Shown here: positions 37,229 through 48,015 of the stretch, one piece after another
How positions within the stretch are numbered: the stretch's first letter is position 1
Layout: the number at the start of each line of letters is the position of its first letter
Origin: Rhabditoides inermis
Taxonomy: Eukaryota > Nematoda > Chromadorea > Rhabditida > Rhabditidae
Direction: 5' to 3'
Assembly (NCBI GenBank): GCA_963966185.1
Contig: CAWZYM010000374.1
Span: 1 to 64,000, forward strand
Length of the DNA: 64,000 bases
Made by a program: the position numbers and the translations under genes
Notes under the pieces: model-generated
The model's input: the letters and a program-made list of their open reading frames with translations, nothing else
What the model was told of the DNA's origin: nothing
Databases searched by the model: none

Positions 37229-40200
37229 GACCTTGTTTATGAGTAGGAATGCCCCTCCCATGAGGCACAGTCCGACTATGACTCCAGCCATGGAGAAGAC
37301 TAGGATCGGCCGCCTGCCGACTCGCTCGATCAGCTTCATCGGGGCGATCGTCCCGAACGCCTGCACGCCTGAAGAGTTATACATAATATGTTTTTTTCTT
37401 TCTTGTTTCTCTATATTTTTTTAGTTTTTGATATCTATGACTAGGTTCCTCTCCAATTCTCCAGGAGCACAATTTGTGCGCAAGCATGTTGTATACGGTG
37501 TGGCAAACAATTTACGAGACTTGGATCATGTTGGATGACTAGGACGTCGATCGAGGATTGCTTTCGTATATTCCAAATTGCGCTGCTTGCGCGCGACCGG
37601 TGAAAAATCGCGTTTGCGCACGAATGGTGCGGGATAGAATTGGAGAATTGTCGGAAACTTCACTCATTTAATTTCAGCGATTATCTATATGTTTGGTTCT
37701 GAATAAGGTGTAGGTATGTTGTGAAAAAAAGAGAGATGAGAGTTCGAAAGATAGTGACTGGAACAATCTGAATGCTTTCTCGCCTGCAGCCAGTCTGAGA
37801 ATATGCTCTTGGACTGATCGTGAGAGAGGCAGGCGGCGGACTTTATGTCTTTATTCTTTATGGTTGCAAGTTTGATACAAATTGAAATCCTGAAATTCCT
37901 AGCTCTAGGCACACACTCACCATATTAACGGGTCTCTACCCAACGTGTAACTTTTATATCGCTTTTTATGTAATGTGAGCCCCCCCCCCAATATGTAGCT
38001 GACCACTTGCACTGGCCCGCTTATGGTTAGTTAGTCTTGTTTATCAACATATGTATGTTTCATGCTTGCTTTTATCGTTATTGGTTTTCCCTTGCTGTAA
38101 AAGTGAACACTTCAATGAACTGACTGGATATGGCGCACGATATCCATATGGTTGTGATCTTGTCGGCGACTCCGGCAGACTGGATAATCGTGCCAGTGTA
38201 GTAGCTGGAAGCGACTGTTTTACTCAATTCATGAAAATCATACCGGAGAGTTTTGAAAATGCATGTAATGCAATGCAATTGCAGAACTGTAAAAAAAATT
38301 GTATGTTCTCGAATACGTTTCAGGTTTTCACTTTATTTCCGATGGCGCGCAGAGATTAATTGGCGTTCGGAATTCATAGCAACACCTCACATCTTCATCC
38401 GTCATCTACAGTCTCCACTCCATTCGTATTATTGAAACAATTCGAAGGTCAGAAACGCACGCACAAGATGGTATTCATAAGAGTAAAACAAATAAATAAA
38501 AAAAATGAGAAGAAAAAAACAACTCTGACAGTATGGTGTTGATTCCGATGAGCTGCTGGTACATCTGCAGACTGCAGCCGACGAGGAAAGCGCGACGGAC
38601 ATGGGGGGTGGACAGGATGCGGGCGAGCACGAGGCTGCAAGCATCGACACTCGAGAAAGACCACATACAGACGTGGCAATTTGTGCTCCTTGCTGCTGAT
38701 CTTTCCAGTTTCGGACAGTTTTTTCTAGGCCGATAAGTGCGTGAGAACTAAGTTACAATGATCTGCATGGACATCACGATACGGATAACGAGCGTATCCA
38801 GTCAGTTACATGTTACATTTGCGAGACTCTCATTTCTTTACATCATACGTTTCATTACGTACATAACATAGCTGCTCGTCTACCATACCCTCATCTACCC
38901 TGCACTGTCCTCTGTCCTCTACTTCGTTTTTAAGGACTTTAAGAGACTGACCCTATTAGACAAAATTATACAGGAAATAGTACATGTAATTAGCATTAGG
39001 AACCACAACGTGAGATGTAGAGAGTGCGGCGGAATCATGTAACATATTCTCACTGGACACATGATGTGCTCTAATTAGCATATAACGATTCGCTCTCTCG
39101 CGCTGATTCCAACGATATTTTATTTATGAGATCATGTACTCTGTAAAGTAGTGAAAATCGATGAAGAGTGATATGATGACGTCATATTTCTTTGATCTAG
39201 CCGCCATTGCCCAAAATGAGTAATGAAAAATGATGTCGTAAGAGACGTTTTTCTTCGAGTACTTATCGATTACAATCAAAAAAGCGTATCGCTACTATTA
39301 TGAACGAATATTTTCATACTTTGACTATCGATGACGTCATAAGTGTTTTGATCTAGCCGCCCTCTGTCGCACTTTCCCTGTGTGAGCGCGCGCTCGGGTG
39401 CGCGCGCCGCGCGGAGTTTGAGCGCAATGTGAACGATGAACCCTATGAACATTATATTTTTTTGAAATCAGCTTGAAATGAACTACATTAATGAAAGAAT
39501 TGCTATATCATATTCAAATATCTGAAAATGTCGTTGTGGTCCCTAAATTAGCATGGCACACATCCGGATTCGGTCCCTTTCACCAGACCGAATGTGTGAT
39601 CCTACCGGCCGGGACCATCATCAGTGATGAGCCGGTAGGACAAGGGCATTGAAATTATACTTGATAATAAAGGGGCATTGATCATTCTATCGTCTTCTAA
39701 CAAACACAAATAAAATGGGGGAAAGGGGAGGAGACCGCACAAGAGAGTGCTCGGTGTTAGACTGAATGTGTATGAGGATCTCGGGTCGCATGGACTAAAA
39801 GCGCGCGAGAAGTGAGTGAAGTAGATAGGTGAAGTGAAGTAGATATCTACCTATGTTAACACTGTGTCAACAAAATGTTTCATTTTTCTTTTAGATTTCA
39901 ATTCGTATTTTGTTTGAATTTGTTTATTCCCCAATAAAGTTTTGTAGAATTGAATATTTTTAAAACTGGTAGAATAACAATTAACTATATATGCTAAGTA
40001 TGTATAGTTCTTTGCAACATTCAATGAACTTTTCTTTCTGAGTGCAACAACGGAAGATTCTAATTATTTCACCGTGTAGACAGTTCATTGCAATATTTGA
40101 TTGAATGTTGCTTTGGCTGTGTGGGTATCGCATTACTTTAATGTGTTCACTCTTCTGTAGATTTGTAATTCTTCCATTTCTTTACGATATACGTTGCAGT

Positions 40201-41181
40201 ACGTACATAAAAAGACATATCACTTGTACACTCAATTGACGCAATCAGTAAATACAGGAAACCCCTAGCCTACCAGGAAACCCCCAGCTCAACTCGCTTT
40301 TGACGATATACGTTTCAGTCCGTACATAACATAGCAGAGCACTTGTACGTCCAATGGTTTCTTCGAATAGCCACCGTTCATGCCCACCCCTCGTGCGTGT
40401 GTGCCTGCTCCTCCCTCTTGGCAGCCTCAATCTCCTCCATCTCGAACTCCACCCACGCAGAGTCGCCACCGTAGATCTAGAAAGGGGAGCCAGTATATTC
40501 CATACACACAACGCAGTCGTGTTCCAGTTCCTGAACTTCGAACACACTCCAGGCAAACCACATAGTCTTCTTCAGTTAGACAGACGTGTTGCTATGAGAG
40601 GTAATTCTTGTCTATTCGTCTATTCTAGTCAGGTGAGTTTTCAGCTACAAGGATCGGAAAATCTTTGTTGTTTTGATTCTAACTTATTTTTCGGGTTATT
40701 GTAAATCAATTATTCATGATACACTGGCTGTCTTTAATGTTTTCGAAACGTAGGCAGAATATGCGATGTTACGACAGATATGATGTTGGTTGTAACGAAC
40801 ATGAATAGCTACTAGTATTCACAGAAAAAAGAGTTAATACACACATACTATAATAGTAGCAACTAACATTCACCTTGTTCAGTGCCTCCCTGCCCTTTTT
40901 GACGTCACCGCGGTTGACGAGGTATCTGGTGATAATGGATTAGCCTCCTTCTTCCTTTTCTCTCTTCACCTAATATCTCAAATACCAATCATCCATTTAT
41001 TTAGTTTAGATACGTTTCATTAAATACACTAAAAGACAAACCACTCACACAATTAATTGACTGCGACGTGGAAAGTGGGAATATATCTAAACGTGTCAAT
41101 TTTAGAATAGCCCTACACTTGCACTGGGCATAAGACCATGAGAAGTTGACCTGTACCAAGCAGGGAGTTTCAGTGAGCATC

Positions 41182-41246
<65 letters not shown>

Positions 41247-44200
41247 CTGTCATCAATTACGTTTACCGACCACAACGTTACATGAGTGCTCCCTCGTATG
41301 AGACTGTCCGAACAATCAGGTGATGTGAGCCGAAACTGGGTTGTTCACTTTCACAGTCTTATCACATTTTTTTTTGCTTTTTTCATGAAGTCAAGACATG
41401 ATCATACCCCACCCACCGGGGAGTGTCAGTGAGCATCAATATCGGTAACTGACATCATTTAGCTACCATCACATTACATGAGTGCTCCACCTCAGCTGAT
41501 AGGCATGTGATATGAGCCGAAACTGTCACACAGTTCACTTTCTTCTTCATGAGATCAGGAGTGAAGTGGACCCACCGTGGAGTGTCGGTGAGCATGATCA
41601 GCCCCACCAGCTGGAGGAGGGCGGGCGGGGCAGCCGCCGCGAACATCAACCGCCAGCCAACCCGGGAGGGAGAGACGTGTGCGAAGCTAGATTGATAGAG
41701 ATGGTGCGACATTGTACCTGGGTCAAGCCATGATTTTCAAGCAAGATCTTATAAGTACTAATAGCATGTTCTATTCTCGCGATGGGAGAACATCGCTCGA
41801 TCGGTGCAGCGCTAAACACGAAAGTCAGATGTTTGTTCGCTCACCCCGCCGCGACCGCGTTGGCGACGATGAAACCGCTGGCGATCATGCACTGGTACAC
41901 TGGAAGCGAAGACAAGTATGGGTAGAAAATACATCTTGTTCACTGTTTGCTTACTATGTCGATTGTCTCATGTTATCGGTAATAAATCTATCTATCTAAA
42001 TAGGGTATCAGTATTTAACACACGGAAATACAAAGAATTTCATGTGGTACTGTCCTCGGTTAGCTAGTTACCTTACACGGGCGGCCCACGCACTTAAGGT
42101 GGCCGATTCTTATGTAATTAAGCACCTATACACAACTTTTCACGCTGAATCCGAATATGACCATAACTTTCCCAAAATAGCACTTTGAAAGGAGTTCGGC
42201 CACGTGCCGAATAGACTACCCTTGAAAACGACCGGCGGAACAACAGCGGCGTGGCGGAATGGTTAGTGAGTTAGGAAATCGGAAATGACGGTCGGCGGTT
42301 CTATTCCCCCTGCTGTCACCAGGTTTTTTGCAAATTTTGTCCTCGCCACCATACCCTCCAATTGGATTTTACATAATTAGTTGTTGCATAATTGGTTATG
42401 CAAAAACATCGTTGTTAACGAAACAACAATAAACTGTTATAAGCTTTGATCGAGACGCACTGCAAAAACTAGTGGCAGCAGGGGGAATAGAACCGCCGAC
42501 CGTCATTTCCGATTTCCTAACTCACTAACCATTCCGCCACGCCGCTGTTGTTTCACCGGTCGTTTTCAAGGGTAGTCTATTCGGCACGTGGCCGAACTCC
42601 TTTCAAAGTGCTATTTTGGGAAAGTTATGGTCATATTCGGATTCAGCGTGAAAAGTTGTGTATAGGTGCTTAATTGAATAAGAATCGGCCACCTTAAGTG
42701 CGTGGGCCGCCCGTGTTAGCTGAAGCTACCTATGATTAGAAATTCCTTTTTCATTGTTCCAGTTTCTGCCCCTACCTGTGATGAGTGTCCCTCTGACAGT
42801 GCATGGCAGTGATTCACCGAGGTAGAGAGGAATGACCATTGATGCGAAGCCTGCAGCCAATATGATCTCAGAGGTCAGAAGTTATCATTGTGCGCTAGTG
42901 TTTTACTACACACATACTTAAAATCACAAATGGTAGTTGCCAGTTGATGTCTCTCCATTACACGATAATGATACGCAATGAAAACTGACAGAATTCATAG
43001 ATCTGAATGTTTATCTCAAATCAAGTAGCACATAATACCAAAAGGAAAACTAACCAACAACGTCCAAACCATGTACTAGGTACATGGTAAACAACAGTCA
43101 TTACAAAACCACTCACCAATAGCCAATCCGAGCAGCACTCTGCCGCAGAGGAGGGTCCATCTGGAAATACAATATGTAGCTGTAAGGCATATATACGCAT
43201 TTTTGTTTCGTAATGTGTGATAACATCAGACGGCACAGATCGACGCGTACAAAAGTATGTGGGAATACAACTAATCCATGAAACGTATGTTGAGATACCA
43301 ATCGCATGCGCATGAAAAAATTTTCACGTTGTATACAGTAAGTAGACGATTTGCTCGTGCTGCTAGAGCATGACCGCTGAACATAAGTTGTGATGAAAGT
43401 AACCGTTCTGGAGCGGCGGCACAGACTGCACTGCCGATTGCGAACACCCCGGATGAGAGGAGCAGCACCGGACGGCGGCCGAAGCGGTCCGACGAGACAC
43501 CTGCACACATCACTTGTCTGTGCAACTCTCATACTGTACAAGCATACTGTATACTGTACTATACTTCTCTAACTACTTGGTTTCACACATGGGGTTCGAG
43601 AGAGTTTACACCTTGTTTCCATGAGACACAGGACGGTTGCTCAACACCCACCAGCCAGCACGGCGCCCAGCCCCGCTGCCCCTGGTGTGATGGACACGAC
43701 GAGTTCCTTCCACACTGTGTCCAGCTCCATCCCAGGCGAGTCCGGCAGGTACAGCATCGCACTGCAGAGGATATGTTGTTGGTGCAAGTGTAAATTTAGG
43801 AAAAGACGCCGTGATCATATTCATATTTTTGTTTTGATACATGTTGTGTGAAAGATCATATCAGTTTTTTCTACAATTATTTGATATAGATAGAGCATTC
43901 ATTATTTGAATTGAGTCTCGTGAACTATGACTAGGGGTTGAAACATATTCCGTGCAACACGCACCCTTTTATCACATTGGCAGTTCGCACTCAATGGTCA
44001 CAGTCACGCCGTTTATTTTTTTTCGCGCGTCATAGTGTATTGATTGCTCAAACACGTGGTGATAGCGAACATAAAAGAATGATATACACGAACCTGGATA
44101 TAATACCCGTGTCATACCCGAACAGTAGTCCACCCACGCATGCTATCACTGTGAGAATGATAGTGTACCAAGTGATCAAGGGTGAGTGGGCAGGTTTCCT

Positions 44201-44315
44201 GGCCGTGGAAACATTGTTCGATGCAATCTGAACTGTTATAATGTGATAACTTGAACTTTATCAATTATCCGTGAGTGATAATCAAAAATAAACTCACAAT
44301 AACCGCACCGGCCAT
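35300..44315 (-). CDS. HMIT-type proton/myo-inositol (SLC2A13-like) sugar transporter
   Basis: Start MAGAVI at 44315, then exons encoding [20 protein letters not shown] (TM1), [106 protein letters not shown] and [12 protein letters not shown]. The central part has [20 protein letters not shown] + IL, and [18 protein letters not shown]. An extracellular Cys-rich loop ([18 protein letters not shown]) between late TMs is typical of HMIT. It is followed by [20 protein letters not shown] and [17 protein letters not shown], stop 35302-35300. The D/RGRR and PETKG signatures identify the MFS sugar porter family. HMITs import myo-inositol with protons at the plasma membrane. Exons are in frame; introns are large because of inserted elements. 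Confidence 0.88.
35946..36255. mobile_element. TTAA-flanked MITE, 310 bp
   Basis: Terminal repeats of about 63 bp: left begins AGAGAGTGTACACTCTGAAT and the right (reverse complement) begins AGGGAGTGTACACTCTGAAT; the arms differ at only a few positions. TTAA occurs at 35942-35945 and 36256-36259. It sits in an HMIT intron. The TIR differs from that of the 1714-2059 element, so it is a second TTAA family. Confidence 0.88.
38051..38359 (+). CDS. Possible nested small secreted protein
   Basis: An ORF on the opposite strand within a large HMIT intron. It starts with a good signal peptide ([16 protein letters not shown]) followed by a hydrophilic Cys-containing region ([39 protein letters not shown]). 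The ORF end after CKKNC may be intronic (TTTCAG at 38318-38323), so the true C-terminus is unclear. The family is not recognised. Confidence 0.4.
   Translation: MYVSCLLLSLLVFPCCKSEHFNELTGYGARYPYGCDLVGDSGRLDNRASVVAGSDCFTQFMKIIPESFENACNAMQLQNCKKNCMFSNTFQVFTLFPMARRD
38832..38880 (+). repeat. Short dispersed repeat, TACGTTTCA-CGTACATAACATAGC type, copy 1
   Basis: Reads CATTTCTTTAC, then ATACGTTTCATTACGTACAT + AACATAGCTG. Related copies lie at 40173 and 40300 and, weakly, at 41003 and 25175. Confidence 0.6.
39176..39362. repeat. Direct repeat pair (GATGACGTCATA...TTTGATCTAGCCGCC)
   Basis: Two similar segments at about 39176-39206 and 39330-39362 share a palindromic TGACGTCA (CRE-like) core and TTTGATCTAGCCGCC. 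They lie in an HMIT intron. Confidence 0.6.
39557..39640 (+). ncRNA. Back-to-back strong hairpins, candidate structured RNA
   Basis: Hairpin 1 (39557-39598) pairs CACACAT/ATGTGTG-type ends and ATTCGGTC with GACCGAAT around a 10-base loop, with a CCGG bulge. Hairpin 2 (39600-39640) pairs TCCTACCGGC with GCCGGTAGGA and has an inner TCATC/GATGA stem. ACA follows directly after it. The two-hairpin shape recalls H/ACA RNAs, but no hinge ANANNA box is seen. It could equally be part of a transposable element. Confidence 0.35.
40173..40222 (+). repeat. Short dispersed repeat, copy 2
   Basis: CATTTCTTTACGATATACG, TTGCAGTACGTACATAAAAA: the same order as copy 1, with the core changed to TACGTTGCA. Confidence 0.55.
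40300..40350 (+). repeat. Short dispersed repeat, copy 3
   Basis: GACGATATACGTTTCAGTCC followed by GTACATAACATAGCAGAGCA and CTTGTAC; copy 2 also has CTTGTAC at the same spacing. Confidence 0.6.
41181..41247. repeat. (CAA)n microsatellite
   Basis: About 22 CAA units in an HMIT intron. Confidence 0.95.
41940..42000 (+). mobile_element. LINE 3'-end remnant
   Basis: CATGTTATCGGTAATAAA followed by CTATCTATCTA matches the 3' end of the LINE at 63737-63760 (CATGTTATCGGTAATAAACC + TATC). Only the 3' tail is present, as expected from extreme 5' truncation. Confidence 0.65.
42076..42715. mobile_element. Foldback element with long TIRs and tRNA-like sequence, 640 bp
   Basis: Arms 42076-42313 and about 42475-42715 are inverted repeats with only a few differences. 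Ends start CACGGGCGGCCCACGCACTT. A TTA occurs on both flanks (42073-42075 and 42716-42718), consistent with a 3-bp PIF/Harbinger-type target duplication. Each arm carries a sequence like a class II tRNA (42247-42316 in the left arm): ACAGCGG pairs with CTGCTGT seven bases before CACCA, with box-A-like TGGCGGAATGGTTAG and box-B-like GGTTCTATTCC. No transposase is present. It lies in an HMIT intron. Confidence 0.85.
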
Positions 44316-44978
44316 GACATGTATGTATGTTTGTGGAGACGAATGGATGCTCGAAAAACACTGGTTTATGGCCGCCGAAATCTGACGATTATAGGCAATA
44401 CGATGCCAAAACGGCTATCACATGCGATTACTCCAGTAAACAATTATAATTACTATAGTAAACACGGGAACACAATCAATGCCTCACGTGCTACTGACTT
44501 TGTTTATCTTATTCTTATCATTGATTCCGCGTAACTTATCAGTGTTTCAGTAGCACGAAACGAGTGTGATTAATGGAACACGTGGACCACATTTTGAACA
44601 ATAAAACACTGAACATTGGCGTTTTTCCAATACTATACAGAAATGTCAGTGACGTTTAAAAATATAAAAAAGAATATCGTCCGAAACTTGAGAGAATACA
44701 GGACCATATTCTTGTGCAGAAGATATTTCACTTTTACAATTCATATAAAAACACAGTAAACAACATTTAATTTATTACATTCAGTTTGACATGGTTCACC
44801 ATCACTTGTTTGGCGGAAAGGAATACAGAAAACATCGGAACATTGGGAACACGTATCGACACAGTTTTGGTTCAAGTGAAAAGGTACTGAAGTGTTTCTA
44901 TGTGGAATTATCAGGCAGTCAATATTGAGTATTATTAGGGCGGCTGAATCAGCTGATCAGTGTCAGCTGATCAGCTGA
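44316..44978. other. Upstream region of HMIT gene / 3' flank of Kunitz gene
   Basis: No exon recognised. A palindromic cluster of CAGCTGATCA repeats at 44947-44981 abuts the Kunitz stop codon. Confidence 0.5.
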
Positions 44979-47520
44979 TCAATGTCTCCTCTTGTACTCC
45001 TTACAGCAGATCTCTGTGCATCGCTGCAGTGAGTGGAAGTTGTTGAGAGTTCCCTCACAGCCTCCATACTGGTACTCGACGCTGAAACGAGAAAATACAG
45101 GATACATGATAAAGTAGCAACATGAAGAAATCCACACGAACATTGAACAACATTCACAGTTTTACATATAACTCTCCAGGCCGATCAGTACAGTGAGTAC
45201 AATAGCAAGTTTAGCTAAAGGGTGCGCAATGAATGATACTACTGTATAACGTGTATAACGTTGATAGAATTTTTGCATTAGGTTCGGTTCTTTGTCGTCT
45301 TTACAGTAACACTTAAACACTACCATACCCACCAAGTGTCGCTCAGCGCGTGGTATCCGTAGCGCGTCTCGAATCTGTCGCACGGTCCCGGATCCCGCGG
45401 CGCGAGACAAAAGTCCATCGGGTCCTGCAACGAATGCCTGCCGTCTGTAGGATCCGTGGACTAACCTGGCAGCACACGGACACGTTGTGTTCGGTGCTCA
45501 TGTGGCAGATGTGTCCGTCGGGGCATCCGCGGTCGATGCCACACGCGGCTACCGTACCATTCGAGACGAGCGGCAGACCGTGCGGGCAGTAGGCGCGATA
45601 CTCTGGGAGGAGATGTGTTGGGAATAGGAATCGAAGGATTAGAGGAAGAGAGAGGGAGAAGGAGAGGGAGAGAGAGAGAGAGGGGGGGATAGAAAGAGAT
45701 TCTCACCGGGACACGTCTGCCGACACTCCTGCATGGAGAGGAAGTTGTTCTGGTTTCCGCCGACTCCCAGGTAAGTGAACGACTCGCACTGGTTGTCCTC
45801 CGGGTTGAAGAAGAACCGGGGAAGGCGCTCCATTCCAGTGCCCTTCGAGGGGGTCAGGTCGCACGGGTCCTCGGCTGCAGTTTAGACATTTCAGAAGTGA
45901 TCAATAGGGAAATGAAAACATAATACGCTAGCAGAATTGCGAATATACGTTGAAGGAATCGCAATCGTTTCCTGTGACAATATCCGTTTCATTAAACAAC
46001 TAGGGACACATGAAATCGCAGGCCTCTGAGAATCATGAAAGTGTTGTCATAAGTTATAAGTTTTATCTTGATGAAACGTATCGACTCACATATCTTGGGG
46101 CAGCAGACAGTGTTCAAGGCGGATCCGCCAACGTGGCAGTAGTGAGAGCGGGGACACTGCGCCTGCAAGAGGGAGCGTTCTCTCTCTCTCACTCTCTCTC
46201 TCTCTCTCTCTCTATCTCTCCCTCTCCCTCCCTCTCTTCTCTCTCTCTTTCCATCTCTCTCACCTGTGATCCAACTGTGCACTGCACTCTGTCCCCATCG
46301 ACAGTTGTCAACGGCTCGCCCTCACCGCACGGGTTCACTTCTGGAAGAAATTTTAATTTTGATTGTGTTCCAATATTGATTTCATTAATTTACCTGTGCA
46401 CTGCGCGCGGCACGCCTGTCGGGTGAGGAAGTTGTTCGAGTTGCCCTGCAAATATCGATGTTCTTGGAATCCAGTTTCAGATGGTTCCTCTTTCTTATCT
46501 TTTGTTTATTTTCGAAACGAACCTTCATTCCCTTATAGTTGAACTGGCGACACATCTGCACGCTGCCATCGAAGAACCATCTAGTGAGAAGAGAGTTAGA
46601 GAGGGAAAGAGAGAAGGAGAGGGGGAGAGAGGGAGAGAGGGAGAAAGAGAGTAAGAGGAAGAGAGAGGGGAGAATAACCCACCTCTCCAGTTTGTCGTCT
46701 CCACTTCCGACTTCCATCGGCAAATCGCACGGGCGGCGAGCTGAGAAAAAGGTAAATACGTTTCAAAATGTGGTCAATCGTTTCAAAACACTATAGAAAA
46801 AAACATCACTGTATTGGTTTGAAGAACAGTTCCAATAAGACGCATTGTCAAAAAAATTGTCCCTACGGCAAAAATCCTCACTGTACACGTACAAGTGACT
46901 CGAATTCAAAATCCGCACACTCACTTCCGGGACAGCAGTTGGTTGTCTCCGGGCCCTTTCCGACGTGGCAGTAGAAGCCGGCCCGACACCCGTCCTCCTC
47001 CCCCTCCCCGCCCATACCACAGATCACCGGCTGCCTGTTCACATCCACATCCGGCTCCCCCAGGGCGCACGGGTTAGGAAGCACTGAATGGTGGCTTTTT
47101 TTTCATCTTTCATGCCATGTTTGCTGTGATTTTTGACTGATGACAATATCGTTTATTCAGTAATTCAATGACTATAATCTCATACAAAAATTGAAGCATG
47201 AAATGAAACCGACCGGGACAGATCATCTCGCAGTCGCTCAGTGACAGGAAGTTGTTCGCGTTGCCCTTGCCGCCCTGAAACATCGTCTTCACACCACATT
47301 CTAAACATTCAGTTTTTCTTCTTCTTTAATCTTGCTTCGATTAATTGTTTGCGTACAAATTGATTTCAATGATTCTTCAATAATTTCTGAAACGTACCTT
47401 GTAGACGAACTCGCGGCAGCGGCGCGTCTCCTTGTCAAAGTAAAAACGAGTGAGAGAGTGCTTGCCATAGCCAGTCGCCACACCCTGCTCACACGGGTCT
47501 CCATCTGAAGAGAGGGAGTT

Positions 47521-47578
<58 letters not shown>

Positions 47579-47948
47579 AAGAAAGAGAGAGAGAGTGAGA
47601 TGCTCACTCTTGGGACAGCAGTAGTTCTCGTCCTCTGTGATTCCGATGTGGCAGAAGTGGGTGGAGGGACAGCGGGAGGACGGGTTGCACACCTTAAAAG
47701 GTCGAACTATTCTCCTTTTGTAATTCTTGTTTATTTTGGTGAACTAAAATGTTATGTTACCGTAGGCACACTTTGTTAGGGTCAAGTTATTTTCCTACCC
47801 ATAATTTTTCACAAAACTTTAACAAAACAATTCTGCAAACCTTGGGAGTAGTTCCAATGAGGAGCGGCTTTCCACTAGCACAGGGGTTGTTGTAGGTGGG
47901 ACAGACCGCCTGACAGTCTTCCAGAGTGAGGAACATGTTCTGAAATGA

Positions 47949-48015
<67 letters not shown>

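Noticed and set aside
39541..39560. U6 snRNA-like TTAGCATGGC
   Set aside because: Only about ten bases match; the rest of U6 and a T-run terminator are missing.
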